DNA of 25,338 nucleotides from Roseiarcus sp. (GTDB taxonomy: Bacteria > Pseudomonadota > Alphaproteobacteria > Rhizobiales > Beijerinckiaceae), in NCBI GenBank assembly GCA_030153205.1, contig JASLHV010000045.1, forward strand, positions 1 to 25,338, in the 5' to 3' direction. The position numbers and the translations under genes were made by a program. This document shows positions 1-7,105 of the stretch, piece after piece; positions within the stretch are counted from its first letter, which is position 1, and each line of letters begins with the position of its first letter. The notes under the pieces were generated by a model, which saw nothing but the letters and a program-made list of their open reading frames with translations, had not been told where the DNA came from and made no database searches.

Positions 1-243
1 GTTGAGTCGCATAGGCGACCGAATGGAATTGCTGCGATCGATTCCATCACTTCCGGCGCCATCAGTCAAGTTATTCGATAGATTTATAGAATAACGCCAA
101 GATATTAGAAAAAACTCGATGGATGAATGGCTTTGGCGTCAGGGCGGCGATTGGACTTGCCATCGAGCGGCAAATCGGTCGTGCGCCGGGCGTTTCAGCC
201 TCGCCATGACGTTTGCTTGGTGTGGCCCGCACTCTACGCGATA

Positions 244-400
244 ATGACGCTCGCTAACCTCCGATATTTCGAGATGTCGCCGTGTCGGCCGCGACGGTTT
301 TGCGCGTCCTCTCCGGCAATCGGCCGCGCCAATTGCGGCGCCCGGGATCAATACGGGTGGCCTGCCGACGGCGGGTTTTGCGCGAGAGACGGTCGATCTT
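244..400 (+). pseudogene. Remnant of a LacI-family regulator (N-terminal HTH only)
   Basis: Starting at an ATG at 244 the frame reads MTLANL, similar to the MTLADI opening of many LacI regulators. From 273 a different frame reads DVAVSAATVLRVLSGNRP, which is the LacI-family recognition-helix and hinge signature with four to five residues missing between DVA and VSAAT. Farther on, RDQ in one frame and IRVAC in another fit the next conserved stretch, so at least two more frameshifts are implied. No effector-binding domain follows; the SDR gene on the other strand begins its 3' end at 490. A regulator remnant beside a broken sugar permease suggests a decayed sugar locus. This is a by-eye reconstruction and the exact limits are uncertain. 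Confidence 0.45.
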
Positions 401-489
401 CTTCGCTATTTCCTGGTCGGCGGAGAACCGCGTCAAGCCATATCCTGCCATTCGAGATCGTTAGACGAGCCTCAGGCGCCGCGCGCTAT

Positions 490-1278
490 TCACGGGCTCC
501 CGCCGGACGTGTCGACCGTACCCATAACGAACTGATCAAGATCGATGATCGCACCGGTCATCATCAGTGCATCTTTCGAGCAGAGAAAGGCTGTTGCGCC
601 GGCTATGTCGTCGGCGTTGAGAAGCCGGCCGAAAGGTTTTGTCGCGCCGATTTCCTCGGCCCAATTCTCGGGCAGTCCATGAACGCCGGTTTGCACCCGA
701 TGTTCGTTCGGCGTGACGGTCCAACCGAGATTGAGAGCAAAGACGCGAATGCGATCACGCTTCAGCGTGTTCGCCGCGCTCTTGGTCAAGGTGACCAGCG
801 CCGCCTTGCTGGCCGAATAGGCGATCAAAAACGGGGGCCCTCCATAGGCGAGCATCGAGGCGATATTGACGATGACGCCGCCGCGCTTCGTCATGCGCGG
901 GGCGATCGTCTGCATCATGAAGAAAGGCCCCCGCGCATTGATGGCGAAGATACGATCAAAGACAGCGGGGCTTGTGTCCAAAAGACCGCCGCGATCGGTG
1001 ACGCCTGCCGCATTGATCAAGATGTCGATGGAGCGCAGTTCTTCGGCAAGCGCGCCGACGCGCAAGATCAGCGCATCGACATCCGCCAAATCGACGACCA
1101 AAGTCTGCGCCTCGGCGCCGCCGTCTCTCAAGCGCTGCGCGACAGCGTCAAGGCCGGCGGCATTGCGATCGATGAGCGCAAAGCGCTTCACGCCGTCGCG
1201 CGCCAGTCGTTCGGCGATAGAGGCTCCAACGCCTTGCGCCGCGCCGGTGACGATAGCGGTCTTTCGTTCCTGGGTCAT
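490..1278 (-). CDS. SDR-family NAD(P)-dependent oxidoreductase
   Basis: A classical short-chain dehydrogenase of 262 residues, the usual family length. The cofactor glycine motif TGAAQGVG is at residues 11-18, NAAG at 89-92, the structural Asn at 114, and the catalytic Ser141, Tyr154 and Lys158 (YSASK) are all present. An acidic residue at the end of the second beta strand (ALIDRN, about 35-39) favours NAD over NADP. Its start codon overlaps the stop of the upstream broken permease frame by ATGA, so it was probably the coupled downstream gene of a sugar-transport operon. From that context the substrate may be a sugar, polyol or sugar acid, which is inference. All key residues are intact, so it may still be active although its neighbours have decayed. 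Confidence 0.9.
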   Translation of the reverse strand: MTQERKTAIVTGAAQGVGASIAERLARDGVKRFALIDRNAAGLDAVAQRLRDGGAEAQTLVVDLADVDALILRVGALAEELRSIDILINAAGVTDRGGLLDTSPAVFDRIFAINARGPFFMMQTIAPRMTKRGGVIVNIASMLAYGGPPFLIAYSASKAALVTLTKSAANTLKRDRIRVFALNLGWTVTPNEHRVQTGVHGLPENWAEEIGATKPFGRLLNADDIAGATAFLCSKDALMMTGAIIDLDQFVMGTVDTSGGSP

Positions 1279-1610
1279 GGTCGTCCGTGTCGTTTCTCAA
1301 AGCGTCGGCCCGAGATCGCATCGCTCGTCAGGGCAAGCAGCAGGATTGCGCCCTCCGCCATATATTCGACGTCCGGAGCTGCCCGACGAGATCGAGACCG
1401 TTCGACACGCTGCCGATCATCAAGGCTCCGAGCAAAGCCCCCTAGTGTCGTCGCGGCCGCCGAAGAGGCTGCCGCCGATCACGGCCGCGGCGATCGTTTC
1501 AAGAAACCAAAGCGCCGCCGCCGGTTTGCGTACTTGCCGCCCGCAGGCGGGCCGTGGACATCAGGCTGTCGCCAGCCGCGAGCGCGTCGGAGAGGGTAAT
1601 CTTCGCCGGA
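1275..1610 (-). pseudogene. Frameshifted sugar ABC transporter permease C-terminus (XylH/RbsC-like)
   Basis: Reading the minus strand in shifting frames gives a recognisable XylH/RbsC-type C-terminus in order: LMSTARLRAAS (near 1570), ETIAAAVIGGSLFGG (about 1498-1453), GALLGALMIGSVSNGLDLVG, DVEYMAEGAILLLALTSD and ISGRR (ending near 1300). Intact family members carry the same blocks in one frame. Here at least three frame changes and internal stops separate them. The last frame runs to a TGA at 1277-1275 that overlaps the ATG of the SDR gene, which preserves the ancestral translational coupling. I see no remaining N-terminal part upstream, so the gene is both truncated and frameshifted. Confidence 0.75.
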
Positions 1611-1682
1611 TTTGCTTATCGATTCAAAAATATGTGTAATCGCTTTCTTACGTCAACACCACGAAAGAACGCATGGCGGCTC

Positions 1683-1892
1683 CTACGGCTGCGGACCGCA
1701 TCCTTGCGTGAGTTGTCCGACGCTCTCAGGCCGGCCGAGAGCGTCATAAAGACTGGCATGCATATCCATGACCTGCGAGGCGAAATAGGCTGCGAGCAAC
1801 CACCCGATCAGCGCGACCGCGGCTAAAGCCAATGGCGCGGGGCCGCGAATTCCAAAATCTCCGGGTTGCGGCAAATGTCTCCGAATAAACAC
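1683..1892 (-). CDS. Small predicted membrane protein, unknown
   Basis: A 69-residue frame starting with GTG at 1892, preceded by AGGAG at a good spacing of about nine bases. It has a basic N-terminus (FIRRH), one hydrophobic segment at about residues 21-41 (ALAAVALIGWLLAAYFA) and a short polar tail. I do not recognise a family. The ribosome site and the single clean helix argue for a real gene, but the surrounding DNA is decayed and poorly coding, so this could be a chance frame. Confidence 0.4.
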   Translation of the reverse strand: MFIRRHLPQPGDFGIRGPAPLALAAVALIGWLLAAYFASQVMDMHASLYDALGRPESVGQLTQGCGPQP

Positions 1893-2222
1893 TGTCGGAC
1901 ACTCCTATGGCGTATTTCCAACGCGCAGGGGCGGCAAAAAGTTCGCGGCTGCGAAGATTGCGGACCGCGGTCTGCGGCTTGGTTAAGGTGCGAGCGATAG
2001 AATTCTCGTCTGCTTCGTCGTCGCATTAAATCCACATCGAAAAAAGACTCCGCCGTCGACAAGCACGCCCGCTTGCGCGATAAGCGCATCCCTCAAATAT
2101 GCCGGTCCAATCGATGGAATTCGCCTCAGCTTCCGGCGCTGACCTAAGGATCGAACCGGCCTATAGTCGCCATATTCATCGTCTCTTAAATCCTGACCGA
2201 TTCGCCCTCTCAAGGAGCACCT
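1893..2222. other. Gene-poor stretch between divergent small genes
   Basis: No convincing coding frame. It should hold the promoters of the minus-strand 69-residue gene and of the plus-strand secreted protein at 2223. The only clear site is AAGGAG at 2212-2217, five bases before the ATG at 2223. I could not assign promoter boxes with confidence. Confidence 0.4.
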
Positions 2223-2819
2223 ATGCGCGTTATCATTCCTGCTTTCGCTGCGGCGCTTAGCCTCGCCCTCATCGCGCCTTTGACGATTGTCACGACGAGC
2301 CATGTCGCCTTTGCGCAGGCGCAGGCGCAGCCGCCAGCAGGCGGCGAGCCGATCAAGCAGATTGCGTTGACCGACAAACAGCTCGACGCCTATCTCGCGG
2401 CGAAGAAGGATATGGATGCGATCATCGACAAGCTGCCGCAGGAGGCGCAAGGGCAGCCTGATCCGAAAGTGACCGCGCAGCTCGACGCTGTCGCAAAAAA
2501 GTACAAATTTGCGGACTACGCCGAATATGACGCTGTCGAAGGCAATGTCGGCCTGGTTCTGGAAGGAATCGATCAGGAGACCAAGAAATATGTCGGCGCC
2601 GAGGCCGTGATCAAACAAGAGATCGCCGCCTTGAAGGCGGAAAAAGGTATGTCGCCAAAGGACAAGAAAGAGGCGCTCGATCTATTGAACGAGGAGTTGA
2701 AATCGGCTGCGCCGATACAGTTCCCGGCCAATATCGCGCTGGTGACGAAGAATCTCGACCGGATCAACGCCGCGATGCCGCAAGAGCAACCAGGCGAGGG
2801 ACAGCCGCAGAAGATGTAA
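2223..2819 (+). CDS. Secreted helical protein, unknown function
   Basis: 198 residues with a strong Shine-Dalgarno (AAGGAG). A Sec signal peptide spans about 1-32 (MRVIIP, hydrophobic core, AFA before QAQAQ), so the mature protein is periplasmic or exported. The mature part is charged, rich in Lys, Glu, Ala and Gln, with no cysteine, and looks mostly alpha-helical. It includes KKYKFADYAEYDAVEGNVG (about 97-115) and ends in a Pro/Gln/Glu-rich tail. It has no membrane helix after the signal. I recognise the style of small conserved rhizobial periplasmic proteins but not a named family. It appears to be monocistronic. Confidence 0.8.
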   Translation: MRVIIPAFAAALSLALIAPLTIVTTSHVAFAQAQAQPPAGGEPIKQIALTDKQLDAYLAAKKDMDAIIDKLPQEAQGQPDPKVTAQLDAVAKKYKFADYAEYDAVEGNVGLVLEGIDQETKKYVGAEAVIKQEIAALKAEKGMSPKDKKEALDLLNEELKSAAPIQFPANIALVTKNLDRINAAMPQEQPGEGQPQKM

Positions 2820-2879
2820 GGCGAGAGGCGGCTGCCGGGACAATTGACGAGGCCGCGTCACGTCGCAAACGAGTAAGTC

Positions 2880-2918
2880 CGCGCGCATTCAACGCTCCGC
2901 GCGCGAGCCATTCTTTTC
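2880..2918 (+). terminator. Possible terminator hairpin after the secreted protein
   Basis: CGCGCGC (2880-2886) and GCGCGCG (2899-2905) form a 7-bp GC-only stem with a 12-base loop, followed by a pyrimidine-rich run ending in TTTT around 2911-2917. It lies 60 bases past the stop and before the convergent 3' end at 2922. The T-run is not immediately after the stem, so the call is weak. Confidence 0.3.
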
Positions 2919-2921
2919 ACG

Positions 2922-3410
2922 TCATTTCAGTTGATCAGCGACCTTGTCCAGGCCGTCCTGGACGCAGGGCTCGTCAACGCCGGGCGATCCGGAAACCCCG
3001 ACGCCGCCGATCACGTCGTCGCTAGCCCTAATCGGCAAACCGCCGGGGATGGCGATGACGTTCGGCAAAGTCACTTGCTGATGCACCAGGGCATCGTTGT
3101 TGGCGTAACGCTTGGCGTATTCGCTCGTCGACGTACGAAAACTGAGCGCGGTATAGGCCTTGCGCCTGGCGTTCTCCATCGTGTGCGGGCTTGCATTGTC
3201 TCCCCGTAGCGCAATGACGGTCTCGCCGTCGCGATCGACCACGACGGCCGAAACACGGTAACCTTTCGCCGTGCAACTTTCGATTGCCGTCTCTGCGATA
3301 ACTTTAGCGACGCCGTACGGAAGATCGCGGCGGGTGAGCAATTCGGCTCTCGCCGTAGGGGCGAAGGCGCCGACAAAGGCGATGAGAGCCAAATAAAAAA
3401 GTGCGCGCAT
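2922..3410 (-). CDS. Secreted GlcG/HbpS-family (DUF336) protein
   Basis: Matches the GlcG/HbpS (haem-degrading, PF03928) pattern: the segment RDLPYGVAKVIAETAIESC, then VVVDRDGETVIALRGDNASP, ENARRKAYTALSFRTST, LPNVIAIPGGLPIR and a C-terminal DDVIGGVGVSGSPGVDEPC. I chose the ATG at 3410 because GGAAGAG lies just upstream and the product then opens with a signal peptide (MRALFYLALIAFVGAFAPTARA), giving 162 residues; the frame stays open to 3530. Members bind haem or act as small-molecule sensors or assembly aids; the exact role is not established for most. The signal peptide puts it in the periplasm, as for HbpS-type members. No glycolate genes are next to it. Confidence 0.8.
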   Translation of the reverse strand: MRALFYLALIAFVGAFAPTARAELLTRRDLPYGVAKVIAETAIESCTAKGYRVSAVVVDRDGETVIALRGDNASPHTMENARRKAYTALSFRTSTSEYAKRYANNDALVHQQVTLPNVIAIPGGLPIRASDDVIGGVGVSGSPGVDEPCVQDGLDKVADQLK

Positions 3411-3468
3411 GAGGTCTCTTCCATTGTGATTTGCTGGCGCAGATTGGTGTGACACGCGGGCCATGCGA

Positions 3469-3681
3469 TTAATCGGGAATCGGCGCGCAATTGCGTCGGC
3501 CGGAGGATATGCAATAGAGATTGCGGTCATCGTGGATGAGGCGGATCATCAGATAGGCGCAGCCGACGGCGAAAAGCCCAAGAAAGAGAATGACAGCCAA
3601 AACCGGCAGGACGCCGTGAACCGGTTGCCGCGCTGGCGGCGGCGCTTTCTCCAATTCCTCGGGCGGTGTCTTGTAAAGCAT
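3469..3681 (-). CDS. Small single-pass membrane protein with SGRRNC motif (copy A)
   Basis: 70 residues from the ATG at 3681, which has GGAG upstream (GGAGATCGCCGCC). A Pro/Lys/Glu-rich N-terminus is followed by one membrane helix at about 24-48 (LPVLAVILFLGLFAVGCAYLMI) and a short tail with NLYCISSGRRNCAPI. The tail motif Leu-x-Cys-x(2)-Ser-Gly-Arg-Arg-x-Cys also occurs in the neighbouring gene at 3751. Similar C-SGR-NC tails are familiar to me from small uncharacterised alphaproteobacterial membrane proteins. The two cysteines may form a disulfide if the tail is periplasmic. Function unknown. Confidence 0.65.
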   Translation of the reverse strand: MLYKTPPEELEKAPPPARQPVHGVLPVLAVILFLGLFAVGCAYLMIRLIHDDRNLYCISSGRRNCAPIPD

Positions 3682-3750
3682 TGGCGGCGATCTCCGCGCG
3701 TGCGGAAACTCGGCTATCTTAGCTGCGCCGCTGAACAATGCACGCGTGAT

Positions 3751-3933
3751 CTATTGGGCGGCGCGATCGCAATCCCGCCGACCCGATGCGACGCAGTTCA
3801 ACTTGTCGTTAGCGGCGTTGAGGCTGTTGAAAAGCCAAATACAGCCCACGACCAAGAGGGCGACAAAAACCAGCGCGACAATTTTGGGCCTGTTGTTCTC
3901 GTTTTCCTGGGGCGGTTTGATGTCGGTGGGCAT
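3751..3933 (-). CDS. Small single-pass membrane protein with SGRRDC motif (copy B)
   Basis: 60 residues from the ATG at 3933 (MPTDIKPPQENENN); the frame is open upstream to 4092, but that extension looks non-coding. It has a polar N-terminus, one membrane helix at about 17-34 (KIVALVFVALLVVGCIWLF) and a tail KLNCVASGRRDCDRAAQ. It shares helix placement and tail motif with the next gene downstream (3469-3681), so the two are probably tandem paralogues in one transcript, 69 bases apart. The ribosome site before 3933 is weak, so the start is the least certain part. Confidence 0.6.
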   Translation of the reverse strand: MPTDIKPPQENENNRPKIVALVFVALLVVGCIWLFNSLNAANDKLNCVASGRRDCDRAAQ

Positions 3934-4140
3934 CCCATAGGCTTCGGACGCAACCAAGCGAAGGTCAAGCGAGGTCGCGCAATTGTGACCCGATGGTTCG
4001 GATCGTCGATCATCACAATCTGGCGGAGCCCTAAGCAATGCGATGCCGCTAGCGACATGCGCCCCTGTCCGCCTGACACACGCTCTTAACATTGAGCGAT
4101 CATAGTCCTGAGCGCACGTCTATCAGGTCGATCTTCGGAT

Positions 4141-4386
4141 ATGGCAAGAACGCTCGTCATCCTGTGCGCAATTGCGATCGCAACGCCATGCTTTGGAAGA
4201 ACGAAATTCGAAATTCCTCGCAAGGCTGCCTCCTACTGCGACGCGCTTAATTCGCATTCGGGTGAGTGTTGGCGTTGGGAGCCGTGGCTATGGGACGGTT
4301 GCGTCTATAGGGTCTATAATCTACGAACCGGCGAACTCATTCGCCAAGACGCTGCGACGGTAGAACCTTGCGAGATCTTCCGCTAG
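4141..4386 (+). CDS. Small secreted four-cysteine protein, unknown
   Basis: 81 residues with a signal peptide at about 1-19 (MARTLVILCAIAIATPCFG). The mature part is about 60 residues with Cys33, Cys43, Cys54 and Cys77, enough for two disulfides, and an aromatic cluster ECWRWEPWLWDGCVYRVYN at 42-60. That arrangement fits a small exported disulfide-bonded protein. No family recognised. The ribosome site is poor (GGAT directly before ATG). It is transcribed away from the paired membrane proteins, so the 4.0-kb interval probably holds divergent promoters. Confidence 0.6.
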   Translation: MARTLVILCAIAIATPCFGRTKFEIPRKAASYCDALNSHSGECWRWEPWLWDGCVYRVYNLRTGELIRQDAATVEPCEIFR

Positions 4387-4930
4387 GCCGGTCGGACGTA
4401 CCCGATCATGGGCTGGGCATGTGATATGAGGCGCAATGGCGCCCCGGCATCATCGTTGAACACATGATCCGAAAAGCGAGACTATTAGCGATCGCTTGAA
4501 AGCTGCGTGTGAACTAAGCCTCAGCCGCGTTCAAACTGTACCTAAAAATTTCCTGATCCGTTCATTATGCGAAGAGCGGCCTGACCTCGCGTCATCTTGC
4601 CTTGTCAAACTTCACGCCGCGTCCCGTAACCGGGTCATCAGCGGTTGGCCTGCGAGGAACAAACATGGCTCTGGAGATGGATGCGTTTGTAGATGAGGAC
4701 GCTTTCGATTCTACCGGTTTCCCATGAAATGTATGTTGAACTTTCCCCCCTATCGTGACGCAGCGCGCGTACCGCCGCGGCCGGCATCTATCTGTCGCAG
4801 GCATCGCTCCCTCAAACGAGCGCGGCGTAGCGAAATTTATTCAAATTAACCCGATCGATGAGAACCGCATAACCCACCGTTCAAGTCCTCGTGGTTTTAT
4901 GATCGTACGTTCTTAGCTGGCGACCATCCG
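4387..4930. other. Gene-poor stretch
   Basis: 544 bases with no convincing long coding frame on either strand and lower GC than the flanks. The only item with a good ribosome site is a 20-codon frame at 4665-4727. An open minus-strand frame at 4592-4804 has no ribosome site and a composition unlike a protein. I see no clear RNA gene or terminator. Confidence 0.4.
4665..4727 (+). CDS. Possible 20-residue acidic peptide
   Basis: ATG at 4665 is preceded by GAGGAAC at a good spacing and encodes an acidic peptide opening MALEMDAFVDEDAFDS before a TGA at 4727. It is either a small independent ORF, the surviving start of a decayed gene, or chance. Nothing downstream clearly continues it in another frame. 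Confidence 0.2.
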   Translation: MALEMDAFVDEDAFDSTGFP

Positions 4931-5179
4931 ATGGCCTACATTCTTAGCGAGCGCTCTGATAGTCCCGAGGCCGTTCCCGATGCGGCGCTCATATATCGTC
5001 TTCAAGTGCCGGGTGCGCTCGAACCGATTAAATTTCAAGCCGCCTCTCACGCCCTCAATTTCGCTAGAGTCGCATTTCCTCCGCTTGCTGGGCGGGGACT
5101 GAAAGCGCAGGTGTGGGTCGGAAAGCGCATCGGCTCCTGCGAAATCTGGCCGATAAATCCACACCTTATTTCTGTTTAA
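4931..5179 (+). CDS. Small hypothetical protein
   Basis: 82 residues, cytosolic, no signal or membrane segment. The central part (LIYRLQVPGALEPIKFQAA, then HALNFARVAF and LKAQVWVGKRIGSCEIW) reads as a compact folded alpha/beta protein with sensible alternation. I recognise no family. The ribosome site is weak. A minus-strand frame at 4913-5194 overlaps almost completely but is Arg/Ser-rich and looks like its shadow. Confidence 0.45.
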   Translation: MAYILSERSDSPEAVPDAALIYRLQVPGALEPIKFQAASHALNFARVAFPPLAGRGLKAQVWVGKRIGSCEIWPINPHLISV

Positions 5180-5333
5180 ACGAGACGATCGCATCTCTAT
5201 CGAGCGCCGCGTTCACCACGCTCCACAGCAGCGGCCACTTGGGAGATCGCCGTGGGCCGGCAGAATTTCGGATTGCTCTGGACAAGGCGCGCTCGTCGAG
5301 TCACCGTGCTTGCATGGTCAGAGGGCTAAAGCC

Positions 5334-5699
5334 ATGCCTTCAAAGGGGCCGGCGGGTGGGGACGGCCTTGGTATCCGGCCGCCGGAGCTAGGCCGCGTCA
5401 ACGATCCCCGGCACTGGCGTGATCGTGCAGAGGAGGCCCGGATCATGGCCTCCGAAATGAAAGACTTCTTCGCGATACAATCAATGTTACGTAGCGCCGA
5501 AGGATATGATCGACTTGCCGAAATGGCGGAAACTCGTCTTCACGAGCTGCGTCGGAAGCTCATAGAGCGTTTAGAAGCAGCGAGTAGCATCGCCGAACCC
5601 CTCAATCCTACCGTAACGTTCTACTTAAAAGTCGCCATTGATAAACTGTCGGAGGACGCGACAAATGTAGCCCGCGACGATCACGGCGGTAGAGGGTGA
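5334..5699 (+). CDS. Conserved small rhizobial protein with RAEEAR/AEGYDRLAE helical motif
   Basis: 121 residues from the ATG at 5334, chosen because AGAGGG lies about nine bases upstream; a TTG at 5310 would add eight residues. The core NDPRHWRDRAEEARIMASEM and the segment LRSAEGYDRLAEMAETRL match a small helical protein seen very often in Bradyrhizobium and relatives, where His-Trp, Arg-Ala-Glu-Glu-Ala-Arg and the Ala-x-x-Tyr-x-x-Leu-Ala pattern are conserved. A C-terminal extension of about 45 residues follows the motif. Function is unknown. Its 3' end overlaps the convergent gene at 5681 by 19 bases. Confidence 0.7.
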   Translation: MPSKGPAGGDGLGIRPPELGRVNDPRHWRDRAEEARIMASEMKDFFAIQSMLRSAEGYDRLAEMAETRLHELRRKLIERLEAASSIAEPLNPTVTFYLKVAIDKLSEDATNVARDDHGGRG

Positions 5700-5896
5700 C
5701 CGTGTATCTTTAATTCAAAAATGAGGTCGGTGATCGGCTTAAGCTCTTCGTCCGTGTATTGAAAATCTTGGCGAAGACTTTCAATCATGGAATGCAAACC
5801 CTCCAGCGCGATTTCAGGCGTGGTCTCGCCCGACTTCAACAAAGCGCGTGCGTCGTCCGCGATCTCTGCGGCGTCGGGCTTCATCGAAGATCCCAT
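5681..5896 (-). CDS. Small hypothetical acidic helical protein
   Basis: 71 residues from the ATG at 5896 with GGAGAT upstream at suitable spacing. The sequence is acidic and predicted helical (EIADDARALLKSGETTPEIA, then EGLHSMIESLRQDF and DEELKPITDLIFEL). No signal, membrane segment or known domain. The ribosome site and amphipathic pattern support a real gene. It converges on and overlaps the 3' end of the gene at 5334-5699 by 19 bases, so read-through would produce antisense pairing. Confidence 0.6.
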   Translation of the reverse strand: MGSSMKPDAAEIADDARALLKSGETTPEIALEGLHSMIESLRQDFQYTDEELKPITDLIFELKIHGHPLPP

Positions 5897-6556
5897 TGCC
5901 TATCTCCAGCCAAAGCGGCGCCTTCTACCCTATCCTGAGCTATCCAAGCGTGTAGCGAGCGCGCACGCCCGGAGTGCGCACATATCGACCGCCGACCGAT
6001 TGCGCCGATAAGTTGCGGGCGTTAGTGCTGGAAATTGTCCCATCGGAAGACGGGAAAAATGGAGAGCAGTCGGCCAGCAAAAGCGATCTCGGGCGTGACG
6101 TTTGCGCTTTGGACAACCGCCCTCGGATGTTCGGCAATATGAGCTGGGTCTGGGGTGTGGAAGCCCGCCACGCGATTCCTCCGGGAACAGGTACCATAAA
6201 CGCCGGCAAAGAGGAGTCCCTTAAACTGCTTACATACAAACAGCCGCGACGAAAAAAAGGTTCCAGCAAAGTCGTGTAGAGCGGTCAGGGCGTTGATGAG
6301 GGTTCCAGTAGCTCACCTCATTGGATTAACGACGTTTTCCGCCAGCTTGTCTGTACTTGTGCCCGCGTCGCGACACTACGAAAAATGTTCGGACAGCGCC
6401 GTCCATTCCGCCGCTCCGGCGCGCGATGGCCAAAGCTTGCTCGATCCTCGGCTTTGCTTGAAACGGAACGAGTCTGAAGACGAGCGAGAAGCGATGCGTG
6501 GCGAACGGTCGTCTATCGTCGCTGCGAGGATTCTGAAGTCCAGCCTCCAGAACGGC
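5897..6556. other. Gene-poor stretch
   Basis: 660 bases without a gene I can support. Open frames exist on both strands (5974-6279 plus with a GTG start, 5940-6269 minus), but neither has a ribosome site or recognisable sequence. No structured RNA or terminator seen. It may be remnant DNA of a lost gene. Confidence 0.35.
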
Positions 6557-6832
6557 CTAAGCCGCTGGGCGCGCGATTATCGTGGTGCGCCGTCCCAAGG
6601 CGCAACGAAACCGTGTTTCAGCCTGCTCCAAAAACGTATCGCCCTTTTCGTCAAAGGTCGAAACCAAGAGTTTCGCAGCATCAGTCCACTTCCCCTCAAC
6701 TCTCTCATGCATCGGGAGCGAGAAGTAGAAATCGAGAGCCTCGTCGACCGTGGCAATGCAACCTCCTTCGGTGAGGTCGATCGGATTTGCAAACCTAAGA
6801 CAGGGCGTCATTGGATTATCTATAGGGGCCAT
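6557..6832 (-). CDS. Small hypothetical protein, possibly DUF982-like
   Basis: 91 residues from the ATG at 6832; an ATG at 6811 would give 84. The order of elements (a short strand, IATVDEAL, a helix, EGKWTDAAKLLVSTFDEKGD, then FLEQAETRFRCAL) resembles the layout of DUF982, a small family abundant in Rhizobiales, but conserved tryptophan and C-terminal residues are not clear, so the family is a guess. The ribosome site is weak. An overlapping plus-strand frame at 6293-6838 is longer but Arg/Ser-rich and looks like a shadow. Confidence 0.4.
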   Translation of the reverse strand: MAPIDNPMTPCLRFANPIDLTEGGCIATVDEALDFYFSLPMHERVEGKWTDAAKLLVSTFDEKGDTFLEQAETRFRCALGRRTTIIARPAA

Positions 6833-6955
6833 CGGTAATCGTTGAATTAGACCAATCCTGACGACCGGGTTAATGGCCGTTTAACTCAAATTTATACGGC
6901 TTGGTAATCTACGCCGCCCGAAGCAAGGACACCGCTTTGTCGCGGTATTAAATGC

Positions 6956-7040
6956 TGGTGCCCAGGAGAGGACTCGAACCTCCACGGCTTGCACCGCTGG
7001 TACCTGAAACCAGTGCGTCTACCAATTCCGCCACCTGGGC
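6956..7040 (-). tRNA. tRNA-Leu (anticodon CAG)
   Basis: On the minus strand the 85-base sequence starts GCCCAGG and ends CCTGGGC-A-CCA, a perfect 7-bp acceptor stem with encoded CCA. The anticodon arm CTGGT-TTCAGGT-ACCAG presents CAG. The T arm GGAGG-TTCGAGT-CCTCT and a long variable arm are present, as expected for a class II leucine tRNA. It reads the common codon CUG. Confidence 0.97.
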
Positions 7041-7105
7041 CCGGGCGGCTTCTTACGGGGGGGCGAGCGCCGTTGTCAATGCGGCGCGCCCGCCGCTTCT
7101 TACGG

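Noticed and set aside
127..1599. 490-codon open frame on the plus strand
   Set aside because: It runs antisense to the intact SDR gene, is Arg-rich, has no ribosome site and no recognisable domain; it is a GC-skew shadow.
4592..4804. 70-codon minus-strand frame ending TADDPVTGRGVKFDKAR
   Set aside because: The end looks protein-like, but no family, ribosome site or start could be supported.
5940..6279. Overlapping frames on both strands in the 5.9-6.5 kb gap
   Set aside because: Neither has a ribosome site or recognisable sequence.
6293..6838. 181-codon plus-strand frame
   Set aside because: Ser/Arg-rich, no ribosome site, no domain; the shorter minus-strand frame looks more like a protein.
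6956..7040. tRNA-Leu as an integration site
   Set aside because: No integrase and no duplicated tRNA 3' end were seen in the window.
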